Assembly (NCBI GenBank): GCA_024508935.1
Contig: JANINW010000036.1
Location: 117,482 to 167,100 of the forward strand
Reading direction: 5' to 3'
Origin: Flavipsychrobacter sp.
GTDB taxonomy: Bacteria > Bacteroidota > Bacteroidia > Chitinophagales > Chitinophagaceae
DNA: 49,619 bases
The number at the start of each line of letters is the position of its first letter. The stretch's first letter is position 1. Under the pieces are notes generated by a model that was not told where the DNA came from, did no database searches, and saw only the letters and a list, made by a program, of their open reading frames with translations. The translations under genes were made by a program, and so were the position numbers. Below, in pieces: positions 35,101 through 43,587 of the stretch.

Positions 35101-35738
35101 CGGAAACCAAACGGATCGAGGATATTAGCCAGCCATTCGTTTTGAATATCATTGGTAAAGCCGGTGGATACACCATACAATATCAATACAAGCATGGCAC
35201 CTACAAACGAAACGATATTACTGCGGAATATGATAGCCAGCGAAAACAGTAAGACCCCGGTAATGATAACATTAGGAATACCAAAACTTACCAACCCCAT
35301 CCAGTGGCCAGACCATATGACCGGTCCATACCGTTGTGCCTCTACCCATGGCATTAACGGCGCAAGCAATGCGCCAACCGAAATACCGAGCAATGGTATC
35401 ACAGCCATAGTCACACTACCGAAAAATTTTCCAAAGAAATAATCCCGCTTCTTTACAGGCGATGAAAATATAAGCTGGTAGATATTGTATTGAAAATCCC
35501 GGTTAGCAGTAGCATTCATAAATGCGGTTGTCATCAGCAGGCATACCAGCGACATTACACCGTAATAATTCTGTACGATATGCGGAGCATTTTTATGTAC
35601 ACTACCTACCCCTCCGCCTATAGTTACAGAATCAGATGATACAGCGCCAAATACCAGCAATGCGTTGATTGCGAAGAATATCCACATCATTGGCGAGCGC
35701 AGCCAATATTTCCATTCGTAAGTAATAAATTTCCACAT
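32169..35738 (-). CDS. ABC-2 permease fused to an M1-family aminopeptidase domain
   Basis: This 1189-residue protein joins two ABC-2-type permease halves (about 1-270 and 300-600, roughly twelve membrane helices in all) to a C-terminal M1-like peptidase domain (about 625-1189). The zinc motif HEMGHQYWAH is at 932-941, with the third ligand E956 in SEGFA. The usual GxMEN substrate motif is replaced by GTMPYSEG near 900. The orientation suggests a periplasmic peptidase domain. It follows its ATPase by 19 bases on the same strand and together they make a complete exporter. Such fusions are known in Bacteroidota annotations, but the function is not established. Confidence 0.88.
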   Translation of the reverse strand: MWKFITYEWKYWLRSPMMWIFFAINALLVFGAVSSDSVTIGGGVGSVHKNAPHIVQNYYGVMSLVCLLMTTAFMNATANRDFQYNIYQLIFSSPVKKRDYFFGKFFGSVTMAVIPLLGISVGALLAPLMPWVEAQRYGPVIWSGHWMGLVSFGIPNVIITGVLLFSLAIIFRSNIVSFVGAMLVLILYGVSTGFTNDIQNEWLANILDPFGFRPEGILSKYMTVDEKNLHATPLVGAFLWNRIIWVALSLVLLAFMYTRFSFNTKKEGSRKKKIADAEGSVYVPSGKTFLPHAAGKYSFPVMMKLVAFEVKSIIKNPTFIVISLMGIINLVSALTSFSGRYGADQYPVTYDVIDTIRGSFFIFIIAIITFYSGVLVWKERDAHINEIQDATPVRTASLFVSKLAAIIITLAIVLAGTIIVGMVAQLCYGYTRLQPGVYISSLLVMDLLNFTYFTIAALFFHYLINNRYIAYFAFVSFVIVNSFIWSVLEISTHMLDYGGAPNVTYSDMNGFGPFVLSVVWFNVYWSLFIFLVAFVVFAYYVRGKETDFHQRRLAARAAFRHNLAFVSIVLLAFIACSGFVYYNTKVLNTYDAPKERELKRVDYEKKYKKYEGAAQPRWYKLDYKIDLDPYNRAMKVAVNAWVHNISGQPISELYLNMPDVSDNVQVLIPGSKIVLDDKKIKFRIVHLATPMQPNDSMNIQVNLEVKTKGFENEVSFTQLTENGTFFNNEDIMPSFGYNPDGELNDKNKRKKYKLPVKRRLPVLNEADIADRKNNYVVKDADWVDVNTVISTAKDQVAVAPGSLVKSWEANGKRYFNYKLDKPSLNFYSFVSARYEVARKKWNGIDIEVYYHKDHAYNVPNMLNSIEKSLSYYTANFGPYFHKQARIIEFPRYQSFAQAFPGTMPYSEGIGFITDLRDVTKDDIDFVFYVVAHEMGHQYWAHQLCGANMQGSEMMSEGFAQYSSLMVMEKEYGKDKMKKFLKYEMDGYLRARSSEFEAERPIVKVEHQQYIYYQKASVLFYYLKEMIGEENMNMALRSLIDTYAYKQPPYATSLSALRAFRAATPDSLQYLVTDLLERITLFSNKVDNASYTKKENEYEVKITTSSEKFYSDSLGKEAKTPVNDFIDIGVFAEGKDSKTPGKPLVLKRVKIDKQRNEFTFMVKEKPYLAGIDPYNYMVDRLPDDNLKRVN

Positions 35739-35757
35739 AGCAAAACAGGTTTAGAGG

Positions 35758-36630
35758 TTATACAAGTTCATTTAATTTGGCAAAGAATACATCTTCCAGG
35801 TTTTCTTCAGCGGCATTGAAGCCACTGTTCATTGCCTCATCAGAAAAAACATGTATCAAAGGTTTTCCTCCTACCAGTTTGTTGGAGATTACTTTGTATT
35901 CCTTTTGATATGCAGGTAATTCATCTTTTGAAATGCGTTTTTCCCATACCTTGCCGCGTATTTCACGCAGCGCTTCATCGGTGCTGCCGCTAAACAATAC
36001 TCTGCCCTTATCCATGATCGCCATGTCCGTACATAGCTCACGCACATCCTGCACAATATGGGTAGATAGTATTACGATCACATGCTCTCCTATTTCGCTC
36101 AGGATATTATAAAACCGGTTGCGCTCTCCCGGGTCAAGTCCCGCAGTAGGCTCATCTACAATTACCAATTGGGGATTACCTATCAGGCATTGGGCTATTC
36201 CAAAACGCTGCCGCATCCCCCCGCTGAAAGAGCTTACCGATTTCTTCCGGTGCTCGTATAAGTTCACTTTTTGCAGTAGCATCATCACCATCTCTTTTCG
36301 CTCTGCTTTATTATCAAATCCTTTTATTACCGCCAGGTAGTCCAGCAGGTCTATCGCAGAGGTGCGCGGGTAAACACCAAATTCCTGCGGCAAATAACCC
36401 AGCACTTTCCGCACAGCATCTTTATTGTTAAGCACGTCTATACTGCCCAGCATTACCTCCCCACTGTCAGCGTCCTGCAAGGTGGCCAGGGTACGCATGA
36501 GCGAAGATTTACCGGCCCCGTTAGGGCCCAGCAGGCCAAACATGCCTTTATTTATAGTGAGCGAAACATTGTCCAGCGCCAATACGCCATTACCGTATTG
36601 CTTATTCAGGTTGTTGATGATCAGTTGCAT
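35758..36630 (-). CDS. ABC transporter ATPase (CcmA-type ABC-2 family)
   Basis: From the ATG at 36630 this is a 290-residue ATPase; an upstream in-frame TTG at 36648 is less likely. Walker A is GPNGAGKS (35-42), the Q-loop is Q82, the signature is FSGGMRQR (135-142), Walker B is VIVDE (156-160) and the H-loop is in STHIVQD. It energises the permease/M1 fusion encoded immediately downstream. The substrate may be a peptide or lipid-linked molecule, but this is not shown by the sequence. Confidence 0.92.
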   Translation of the reverse strand: MQLIINNLNKQYGNGVLALDNVSLTINKGMFGLLGPNGAGKSSLMRTLATLQDADSGEVMLGSIDVLNNKDAVRKVLGYLPQEFGVYPRTSAIDLLDYLAVIKGFDNKAERKEMVMMLLQKVNLYEHRKKSVSSFSGGMRQRFGIAQCLIGNPQLVIVDEPTAGLDPGERNRFYNILSEIGEHVIVILSTHIVQDVRELCTDMAIMDKGRVLFSGSTDEALREIRGKVWEKRISKDELPAYQKEYKVISNKLVGGKPLIHVFSDEAMNSGFNAAEENLEDVFFAKLNELV

Positions 36631-36746
36631 AAAAGTGGAGGTTGACAAGATTAAATCGCAGTGAAGTCTAAAAAGTTACAATATTTTAAAGAAATATTGC
36701 AACTCTTAAAATATCCCCCGCATTATCCCCGGATCCTTCTACACTT

Positions 36747-37790
36747 CTATGGCAGTGGTATCATTTTCTGCACCTTTTTTTTCAGCTTGAAACGTTTGGC
36801 AAAATACAACCGGAAATTCCCCGTTTGGAACTCCTGCCACGCATCTGTGATAGGACTGGTATTGCGCGTCACGAAATTGACATAGGCCACTCCGGCAAAA
36901 TACCGTTCAGAATTATAGCCGGTAGATAGCCTGAAGATACCATTGAGCTGTGTTCCCAGGTTCTTATCTGTAATATCCAGTTTCGTATTGGTAATAGAAG
37001 TATAGTTTACACCTGTGCCTACCGATAGTGAACCTGTTAAAAAATAGTGTTGCTTTACCACTAGTGTATAAGCATACCCAACATTCAGGGCAAGACAAAA
37101 AATATGGCTGCGGTTAAAATCAGACCGTTTAAAAAACTCGGGGTAGACCAGGTTTAATGGTATAATAGCAGAATCTGCATTGATGCTGATATAATGCAAT
37201 CCCCCACCCGCCACCAACGATCCCGCACTCCGCTTTTGGTATTCGTTTTGCAAATAGGCTGCACGGTATGAAAAACGCCGGTGGTTAAAAATGTATTGCA
37301 TATTGAGCCCTACATTCTTTGTCTTAATATCACTTCTTTGGGGAAACAAGCTGCCATACGCTGCCCTATCCTGCAACACGCTGCGGTTGGCTATATAATA
37401 CCCGTTGTAAAACTGGGCATACAGGTCTGCTGTTACTTTCCTGGAATATACATAAGACTGAAGGTCGAGGAACCTGGTTTTGCCGTACTTCTTATTATCG
37501 TCATTGATGAAGGGAAGGCGGAAGCCTAGGTTGATGCCAACATATTTATAGGTAAACCCGATGCCGCTGTTGAAATTATCATTGGGGCGGTATTTCAGGC
37601 GCTGGCTGTTGCCATATTCTCCCAGTATATAACCTGTAAACTTCCGGGAGCCATACAGGCGCACTGTCAGTTCTTTTGAATGATCGCTGATATAAGTACT
37701 GTCTATTGGCGTTTTCTTTCCCTCAGCCGGCCCTGCATAACTACTAAACCATAAACCAGACAAACACAAAACCCACAACAGAATCCTCAT
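36747..37790 (-). CDS. DUF4421 domain outer-membrane protein
   Basis: This 347-residue protein has a signal peptide ending SSYAG. The body follows the DUF4421 pattern: YRPNDNFNSGIGFTYKYVGINLGFRLPF near 65-95, DLQSYVYSRKVTADLY, FSYRAAYLQNEYQKRSAGS, and terminal strands ending FRLYFAKRFKLKKK. It is a predicted beta-barrel of unknown function. It is divergent from the AsmA-like gene at 37939. Confidence 0.8.
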   Translation of the reverse strand: MRILLWVLCLSGLWFSSYAGPAEGKKTPIDSTYISDHSKELTVRLYGSRKFTGYILGEYGNSQRLKYRPNDNFNSGIGFTYKYVGINLGFRLPFINDDNKKYGKTRFLDLQSYVYSRKVTADLYAQFYNGYYIANRSVLQDRAAYGSLFPQRSDIKTKNVGLNMQYIFNHRRFSYRAAYLQNEYQKRSAGSLVAGGGLHYISINADSAIIPLNLVYPEFFKRSDFNRSHIFCLALNVGYAYTLVVKQHYFLTGSLSVGTGVNYTSITNTKLDITDKNLGTQLNGIFRLSTGYNSERYFAGVAYVNFVTRNTSPITDAWQEFQTGNFRLYFAKRFKLKKKVQKMIPLP

Positions 37791-37938
37791 ATACTTCGTT
37801 ATACTTAAGCTATTTAATATTAGGCTATAATGACCAGATTTGCAATTACCAACAAAAATCTCTATTTTTTGTTTAAAATGCAGCGCTTATAATTATTTGA
37901 CAATCAAATCCTTTTACACTACACACCATGTTATTTAT

Positions 37939-40398
37939 ATGCCCCGCTGGATAAAATTACTACTGAAGATCGTTGCCGGATTTCTTGGATTGGTTGCACT
38001 TTTAATGATCAGCCTGGCTATATACATCAACACCCATAAGCAAGCCCTGATAAAAACCGTAGGTGCACAACTGAGCGATCATATATACGGCGAATTGAAG
38101 ATAGGAAATATGGCACCCGAACTATTACGGGGATTCCCCAATATTTCTGTTTCACTAAAAAATGTGGTATTGCGCGATAGCTTATGGAAAATGCACCACC
38201 ACGACCTGCTCAATGCTGAATCTATATACGTAGAAGTAAATGCACTTTCTCTTGTACAGAACAAGCCTAAGATAAACCAGGTAACCATTGAGAATGGTAA
38301 TATCTATTTATTTACAGACAGCCTCGATTATAGTAACGCCAGTGCAATAGCCCGGCAGGACACCAGCAAAGGCAAGAAAGGGGAGATCAAAATAAAACAC
38401 CTGGATTTTTCTAACGTGCGCTTTACATTCGAACATAAATGGAAGAACAAATTATTCACACTTGATATTAAAGACCTCTCTGCAAGGCTGCATTATAATG
38501 CAACCGGCTGGAATGCTTCTGTTAGTATCAATACACTGATAAAAGACTTTGCATTCAATACCCTTAAAGGCAGTTTCGTAAAAAACCAGCGGCTTAAGGC
38601 CAATCTTAAATTGCAATTTACCAGTGCCAATAAAGTACTGAGCCTGAAAGAACAACCCTTATACCTTAACGACGAGAAGATATTTGTTTCCGGCAATTTC
38701 GGTTTCGGAGCAAAACCGGTGCCGTTCAAACTAACCTTTGCATCGAAATCTATCAGGTTCAAAGCAGCTAAAGCATTCCTTACCCCAGCCATAGCTTCTA
38801 AACTGGAGGGGCTGGACCTGGAGAATCCGGTAAAGGTGAACACAATTTTATACGGTTATATGAAATTCAGGGATACCCCATGGGTGCGCGTGTACTGGGA
38901 TATAAAGAACAATACCCTTTACTCCCCTGCAGGAGAAGTATCTCATGCCAGCTTCAGGGGTATGTATGATAACGAAGTGAAAAAAGGTCTTGGCCATAAG
39001 GATGATAACGGTGCGATCTCATTAAAAAACATGACGGGCGAATGGGAAGGCATCCCTTTTACAGCCGATACGGTAAACGTCTTTAATCTTACCCGCCCGG
39101 TACTGTTCTGTCGCTTTAAATCAAACTTTCAGCTTGACAAGCTCAATTCGATCATGGGGCAACAAACATTCCGTTTCACCGCCGGCAGCGCCAATATGAA
39201 CTTTGTTTACAAAGGAGGCATTAATGAAGATGACACCACGCACCCGTATATAAACGGCGCTATAGAAATAAAAGACGGCAGTGTCACCTACCTGCCACGC
39301 AGCCTGAGCTTTGTACATACCAATGCAACGCTCTATTTTACAGGCGATGACCTGTTCCTGAAAAATGTACGCGTGCAAGGCAGGGAAAGTGTGCTGTTTA
39401 TGGAAGGCTCTATCAAAAACTTCCTCAACCTGTATTATTCTGCGCCGGATAAAATTGTTATCGATTGGAAAGTTCGCAGTCCAAAGATAAACCTGAATGA
39501 ATTCCGCTCATTCTTGGGTAAGCGCCAATACTCCGTTGCCCCAAGAGTGCAAAAGAATAACCATCGTAAACTGAACCGCCTGCTGCGGCAGCTGGATGTA
39601 ATTTTAGACCAAAGTAATGTAAACTTAAATATTGCTATCAACCAATTGGTGTACCGGAAGTTTGAAGCCAGCAATATCAATGCAACGGTAATTTTGAAAC
39701 GGGTGGGCATTGTGTTACCTAACATAAGCCTGAACCATGCAGGAGGCACATTACAGGTGAACGGAGATGTAAACCCTTCCGGCAGCAGCAATATCTTCAA
39801 CCTGAATGCTAAACTGAACAATGTGCATGTGCAGGAAATATTTTACAGCTTTGAGAATTTCGGGCAGGATGCACTGTCTGACAAAAACATCAGAGGCTCT
39901 CTGTTTGCTGATGCCAATATACGCGGCAACTTGAAACAGGACGGCGGCCTTGCACCGGGCTCACTGAATGGCTATGTTAACTTTGATCTGCGCAATGGAG
40001 CACTGGTCAATTTCGAGCCTTTTGAAAAAATAGGCAAGTATGTGTTCCGTAAACGCAATCTTTCCAATATTACATTCAACAACCTGAAAAACCGCCTGGA
40101 TATAGATCACAATAAGATCATCATCAACCCTATGCAAATCGAATCAAGCGCCTTGAATATGTTTATACAAGGTGTGTATGGCATACCACGCGGCACAGAT
40201 ATAGACATGGAGATCCCATTGCGCAACCCTAAGAAAGATGAATTTATAGCAGATGAGAATGTGCGGCTGGCACGTAGTCGTAAGGGCATTGTGCTGTACC
40301 TGAAGGCTACCGATGAAGGTGAGGATAAAGTGAAAATAAAATGGAACCCCAAGGGCAAAAAAATAGAAACCAAAGACACCGTCGGCATACAGCAATGA
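37939..40398 (+). CDS. AsmA-like envelope protein
   Basis: From the ATG at 37939 this is an 819-residue protein; an open frame from a TTG at 37840 has no signal-like N-terminus. An uncleaved N-terminal membrane helix (about 8-30, ending SLAIYINTHK) anchors a long periplasmic beta-rich region. The N-terminal AsmA signature (GELKIGNMAPELLRGFPNISV, LKNVVLRD) and the C-terminal AsmA-2-like segment (LNGYVNFDLRNGALVNFEPF) are both present. AsmA-like proteins form bridge-like grooves that move phospholipids to the outer membrane. It overlaps the next gene by four bases (ATGA). Confidence 0.85.
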   Translation: MPRWIKLLLKIVAGFLGLVALLMISLAIYINTHKQALIKTVGAQLSDHIYGELKIGNMAPELLRGFPNISVSLKNVVLRDSLWKMHHHDLLNAESIYVEVNALSLVQNKPKINQVTIENGNIYLFTDSLDYSNASAIARQDTSKGKKGEIKIKHLDFSNVRFTFEHKWKNKLFTLDIKDLSARLHYNATGWNASVSINTLIKDFAFNTLKGSFVKNQRLKANLKLQFTSANKVLSLKEQPLYLNDEKIFVSGNFGFGAKPVPFKLTFASKSIRFKAAKAFLTPAIASKLEGLDLENPVKVNTILYGYMKFRDTPWVRVYWDIKNNTLYSPAGEVSHASFRGMYDNEVKKGLGHKDDNGAISLKNMTGEWEGIPFTADTVNVFNLTRPVLFCRFKSNFQLDKLNSIMGQQTFRFTAGSANMNFVYKGGINEDDTTHPYINGAIEIKDGSVTYLPRSLSFVHTNATLYFTGDDLFLKNVRVQGRESVLFMEGSIKNFLNLYYSAPDKIVIDWKVRSPKINLNEFRSFLGKRQYSVAPRVQKNNHRKLNRLLRQLDVILDQSNVNLNIAINQLVYRKFEASNINATVILKRVGIVLPNISLNHAGGTLQVNGDVNPSGSSNIFNLNAKLNNVHVQEIFYSFENFGQDALSDKNIRGSLFADANIRGNLKQDGGLAPGSLNGYVNFDLRNGALVNFEPFEKIGKYVFRKRNLSNITFNNLKNRLDIDHNKIIINPMQIESSALNMFIQGVYGIPRGTDIDMEIPLRNPKKDEFIADENVRLARSRKGIVLYLKATDEGEDKVKIKWNPKGKKIETKDTVGIQQ

Positions 40399-40817
40399 TA
40401 AAACAATATAAAGGGTTTATTATTTACCTTGCTGCACTCTCAGTATTAGCAGGGTATCTTTTCTCCAAGGCATCATGGATAGGCCGCATCGGCATCCGGT
40501 TGTTTTACAAGCAATACAGCTTTCTTAAAACATGGTGGAAAGGTGCGGGTGTAGCTTTTATTATACTGCTACTGCTGTTTACTGCACATGAGTATTTCAA
40601 CAGGAAGCTTAAACCATCTTCGGCACGCTTGTTACATACAACCTCTCTCTTGTTGTCTTTGGCAGGCCTGTTCTTTACTTTCCTTGATTTCCGCCATACC
40701 CTAAAACACCGCTGGATGGGTGAACGATTTCATTTAGGTGCATATTGCTTCTGGATAGGATGGATATCGATCTGCATCCTGTTTTTATCGAAAAGGAAAG
40801 AAATGCCGGTATTATAA
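40395..40817 (+). CDS. Small four-helix membrane protein, unknown function
   Basis: The ATG at 40395 overlaps the AsmA stop (ATGA). The 140-residue product starts MIKQYKGFIIYLAALSVLAG and has about four hydrophobic segments and a basic C-terminus (LSKRKEMPVL). I do not recognise the family. Translational coupling to the AsmA-like gene suggests a joint role in the membrane. Its 3' end overlaps the convergent trmN6 gene by six bases. Confidence 0.7.
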   Translation: MIKQYKGFIIYLAALSVLAGYLFSKASWIGRIGIRLFYKQYSFLKTWWKGAGVAFIILLLLFTAHEYFNRKLKPSSARLLHTTSLLLSLAGLFFTFLDFRHTLKHRWMGERFHLGAYCFWIGWISICILFLSKRKEMPVL

Positions 40818-41522
40818 TTTGAGATAAAACGGCTGCAGCAGTTTCTCAAAAGCCGGTGTGTATGTGTGATTAGGTTCGTATATACACAGGTCGTTTGTTT
40901 CCGTATCAGTAGAATACCCCCTTGCACAAAGGCTTATAACCCGGTTGAAAGCGGATGTTAGTTTAGGCCGCACCTGCAGTTTCGATACTATGCGCCAATC
41001 ATGTTTTTGCAATAAGGCCTGCCAGTTCATATGTTCGGCATACGGCAGCAATATAGAGGCATAACCTTCCGGCTTCAGGCAACCATTCAATACCGTTAGC
41101 AATGCTTCATAATTAAATGTAAGTGCATGCCTGGCTATATTGCGTTCATCAGTATCACCCAGTAAGCTGTTTTGAAAAAATGGCGGATTGCAGATAACCA
41201 TATCATACTCCCCCAGTGATACCGCTTTCACATCGCCCTGCATCACTTGCACGCGGTTTGCCCATGGCGAGGCTGCAATATTTTCTTTTGCCTGTAATGC
41301 TGCTGCTTCGTCCAGTTCTATCGCATCTATATGTATCTCAGCATTGCGCTGCGCCAGCATCAGCGATAGCAAACCCGTTCCCGTACCAATATCCAGCACT
41401 TTTTTCACCTGCGGCAAAACCGGCGTCCAGGCACCTTGTATGCACGCATCTGTAGACACCTTCATGGCGCACCGGTCCTGGTGCACGGTAAATTGTTTGA
41501 AACGGAAATATTGGTTACTCAT
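40812..41522 (-). CDS. trmN6: tRNA1(Val) N6-adenosine methyltransferase (TrmN6/YfiC)
   Basis: This 236-residue SAM-dependent enzyme methylates A37 of tRNA-Val. The SAM-binding motif VLDIGTGTGLLSL is at 42-54, an acidic IEL follows at about 68-70, and the adenine-binding catalytic motif NPPF is at 112-115. The opening FRFKQFTVHQDRCAMKVSTD is typical of the family. Its ATG overlaps the tsaD stop by four bases, so it is translated with tsaD, also a tRNA A37 modification gene. Confidence 0.9.
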   Translation of the reverse strand: MSNQYFRFKQFTVHQDRCAMKVSTDACIQGAWTPVLPQVKKVLDIGTGTGLLSLMLAQRNAEIHIDAIELDEAAALQAKENIAASPWANRVQVMQGDVKAVSLGEYDMVICNPPFFQNSLLGDTDERNIARHALTFNYEALLTVLNGCLKPEGYASILLPYAEHMNWQALLQKHDWRIVSKLQVRPKLTSAFNRVISLCARGYSTDTETNDLCIYEPNHTYTPAFEKLLQPFYLKL

Positions 41523-42529
41523 GTCCAGGCTGCGCGCGGTGTAGGTGATATGGACAAATCTGTAAACTGGCCCGCCAGGTATTTATAATGCGCCGTAATA
41601 CCAATCATAGCAGCATTATCCGTGCAGTATTCAAATTTGGGTATATATACCTGCCAGCCATATTGCTCGCCTGCCTCTGTAAGGGCTTTACGCAAACCAC
41701 TGTTGGCAGACACGCCACCGGCAATGCCTATATGCCTTATACCCAGGTCATCTGCAGCCTGCTTCAGTTTTTTCATCAGCATCTTTATGATTGTATGCTG
41801 CACAGAAGCACAAATATCTGCCAGGTTGTTTTCTACAAAAGCCGCATCCAGTTTTTTCTCCTTTTGCAAAAAGTAAAGCACGGCTGTTTTAATACCGCTG
41901 AAAGTAAAAGCATAGCCGTCCATATCACTCACCGGGAACACAAAGCGCTTAGGATTGCCCTGCGCTGCATACTTATCTATCAACGGGCCACCGGGATAAG
42001 GCAGGCCCAGCATCTTAGCGGTTTTATCAAAGGCTTCGCCCGCAGCATCGTCCATTGTCTCCCCTATTACTTCCATATCCAGGTGGCTGCGGCAAAGCAC
42101 TATTTGTGTATGCCCACCCGATACCGTAAGGCATAAAAACGGGAACTCAGGCTTGGGGTCATCTATAAAATGCGCCAACACATGCGCCTGCATATGATGC
42201 ACAGCTATCAGCGGTACATTCAGCGCCTGCGCATACGATTTTGCAAAGCAGGCTCCTACCAGCAAAGAACCTATCAGCCCCGGTGCCTGGGTAAATGCTA
42301 CTGCCTGTATATCTGTTTTGCCGACACCCGCATTTTGCAGGGCTACATCTACTACAGGCACTATATTCTGCATATGCGCCCGCGACGCCATTTCAGGTAC
42401 CACCCCGCCATATTGCTCATGTACTTTTTGGGTAGCTATCACATTGCTCAGCACCTTGCCATCTTGTACAATGGCTGCACTCGTTTCATCGCAGGAAGAT
42501 TCTATCGCTAATATATTTGTATGGCTCAT
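41519..42529 (-). CDS. tsaD: tRNA threonylcarbamoyladenosine transferase TsaD
   Basis: This 336-residue protein is counted from the ATG at 42529; an in-frame TTG at 42541 adds four residues and is unlikely. TsaD transfers the threonylcarbamoyl group to A37 of ANN-decoding tRNAs. The ASKHA-fold opening ILAIESSCDETSAA is at 5-18. The iron-binding HHMQAH is at 111-116, with the C-terminal DNAAMIG motif completing the metal site. It needs TsaB, TsaC and TsaE, which are not in the window. It overlaps trmN6 by ATGA. Confidence 0.97.
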   Translation of the reverse strand: MSHTNILAIESSCDETSAAIVQDGKVLSNVIATQKVHEQYGGVVPEMASRAHMQNIVPVVDVALQNAGVGKTDIQAVAFTQAPGLIGSLLVGACFAKSYAQALNVPLIAVHHMQAHVLAHFIDDPKPEFPFLCLTVSGGHTQIVLCRSHLDMEVIGETMDDAAGEAFDKTAKMLGLPYPGGPLIDKYAAQGNPKRFVFPVSDMDGYAFTFSGIKTAVLYFLQKEKKLDAAFVENNLADICASVQHTIIKMLMKKLKQAADDLGIRHIGIAGGVSANSGLRKALTEAGEQYGWQVYIPKFEYCTDNAAMIGITAHYKYLAGQFTDLSISPTPRAAWT

Positions 42530-42605
42530 ATTGCTGCGCAAAATTCAGCATTATATAATTAAATAACAAAATACTGCTGACCCTATGAATAACAAGCCTG
42601 AGTTT

Positions 42606-42613
42606 TACCTTTG
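42606..42613 (+). promoter_or_regulatory. -7 element of the DUF6263 lipoprotein gene
   Basis: TACCTTTG matches TAnnTTTG and lies 18 bases before the preferred ATG at 42632. A TATG about 18 bases upstream is a weak -33 candidate. Confidence 0.5.
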
Positions 42614-42631
42614 TTCGTAACAATTACATAT

Positions 42632-43504
42632 ATGAGAAGAGGCTTGCTTTATTTCATCCTGCTTTTTGCTGTATCATTTCAAAGCTGCGATAGCGGGGAT
42701 GGTAAGAATACTTATAATGGCGAACCGGTATTGCTAAAGTTCAATTTTATACCAGGCACCCAATACCAATACCTGCTGGATAGCAAGCTGGCCGTAGAAC
42801 CTGAGGTAAATGGCGTGACCATGACGATAAACCAGGATATGAAGCTGGTAGCCAGCTATGTGGTAAACAGCACAGTAAATAATGGTAAACAAGTTAGTAT
42901 TACATACGACCGGATAACGATGAAATCGGGCAATTCTATGCTGACTAAAGAATTTGACTCTGACGATACGGCCAATGTAGACCCGATATTCCTGAATGTA
43001 AAAGACATGGTGCATAAGCCCTTCAATATGACCATAGCCGATAACGGGGATGTTATAGCTTTTGAGCAGCCATTGATAGACGACAGCAGCAGCACCGACC
43101 CTATGACAGACAGCTCTATACGTAAAATGATGACCCAGTCCTTAAACATCTACCCTTCAGTGGCAGTAAAGCCCGGCGATACCTGGACAAAAACTTTTAC
43201 CTCATCTATCGGGTTCATTAATATGAACCTTGCCAATAGCTATAAACTGGTATCGATAAATAACGGCATGGCGCATATAGAGCTATCATCTAAAATAACC
43301 CCCGAGTTAAGCAGTAATGTGCAGGAACTGAGCATGGATATAACCGGCGTACAAACAGGCACACTGGAAGTAGAAATAGGTACCGGCCTTATAACCGATG
43401 CCAAGATAACCCAGCAAATGAAAGGTAAACTAAATATGGGTGGCAACGAAGTACCTATGAATGCCAAAGCCGAGATACATATTACAGGCAGCAGGGTAAA
43501 ATAA
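42632..43504 (+). CDS. DUF6263 family lipoprotein
   Basis: From the ATG at 42632 this is a 290-residue protein; a longer frame from 42611 would start inside the promoter element. The N-terminus is a lipoprotein signal ending FQSC (C19). The rest is a beta-rich domain with GEPVLLKFNFIPGTQYQYLLDS, VKPGDTWTKTFTS and a final KAEIHITGSRVK, matching the DUF6263 pattern. It is probably anchored in the outer membrane facing the periplasm. The function is unknown. Confidence 0.78.
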   Translation: MRRGLLYFILLFAVSFQSCDSGDGKNTYNGEPVLLKFNFIPGTQYQYLLDSKLAVEPEVNGVTMTINQDMKLVASYVVNSTVNNGKQVSITYDRITMKSGNSMLTKEFDSDDTANVDPIFLNVKDMVHKPFNMTIADNGDVIAFEQPLIDDSSSTDPMTDSSIRKMMTQSLNIYPSVAVKPGDTWTKTFTSSIGFINMNLANSYKLVSINNGMAHIELSSKITPELSSNVQELSMDITGVQTGTLEVEIGTGLITDAKITQQMKGKLNMGGNEVPMNAKAEIHITGSRVK

Positions 43505-43507
43505 AAA

Positions 43508-43547
43508 TCCCCCAACAACTTCTGTCCGACAGCGCTCTTTGGGGAAT
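43508..43547 (-). terminator. Probable terminator of scpA
   Basis: CCCCAA (43510-43515) pairs with TTGGGG (43539-43544), enclosing a smaller CTGT/ACAG hairpin. On the minus strand the stem is followed by ATTTTTAT, 41 bases past the scpA stop. Confidence 0.5.
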
Positions 43548-43587
43548 CTTCTAAGTAGCAATTAAACTTGCAAACTATATAGTTCAA

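Noticed and set aside
41588-42136. 182-residue open frame antisense to tsaD
   Set aside because: It is fully inside tsaD, has no recognisable domain and no promoter-like sequence.
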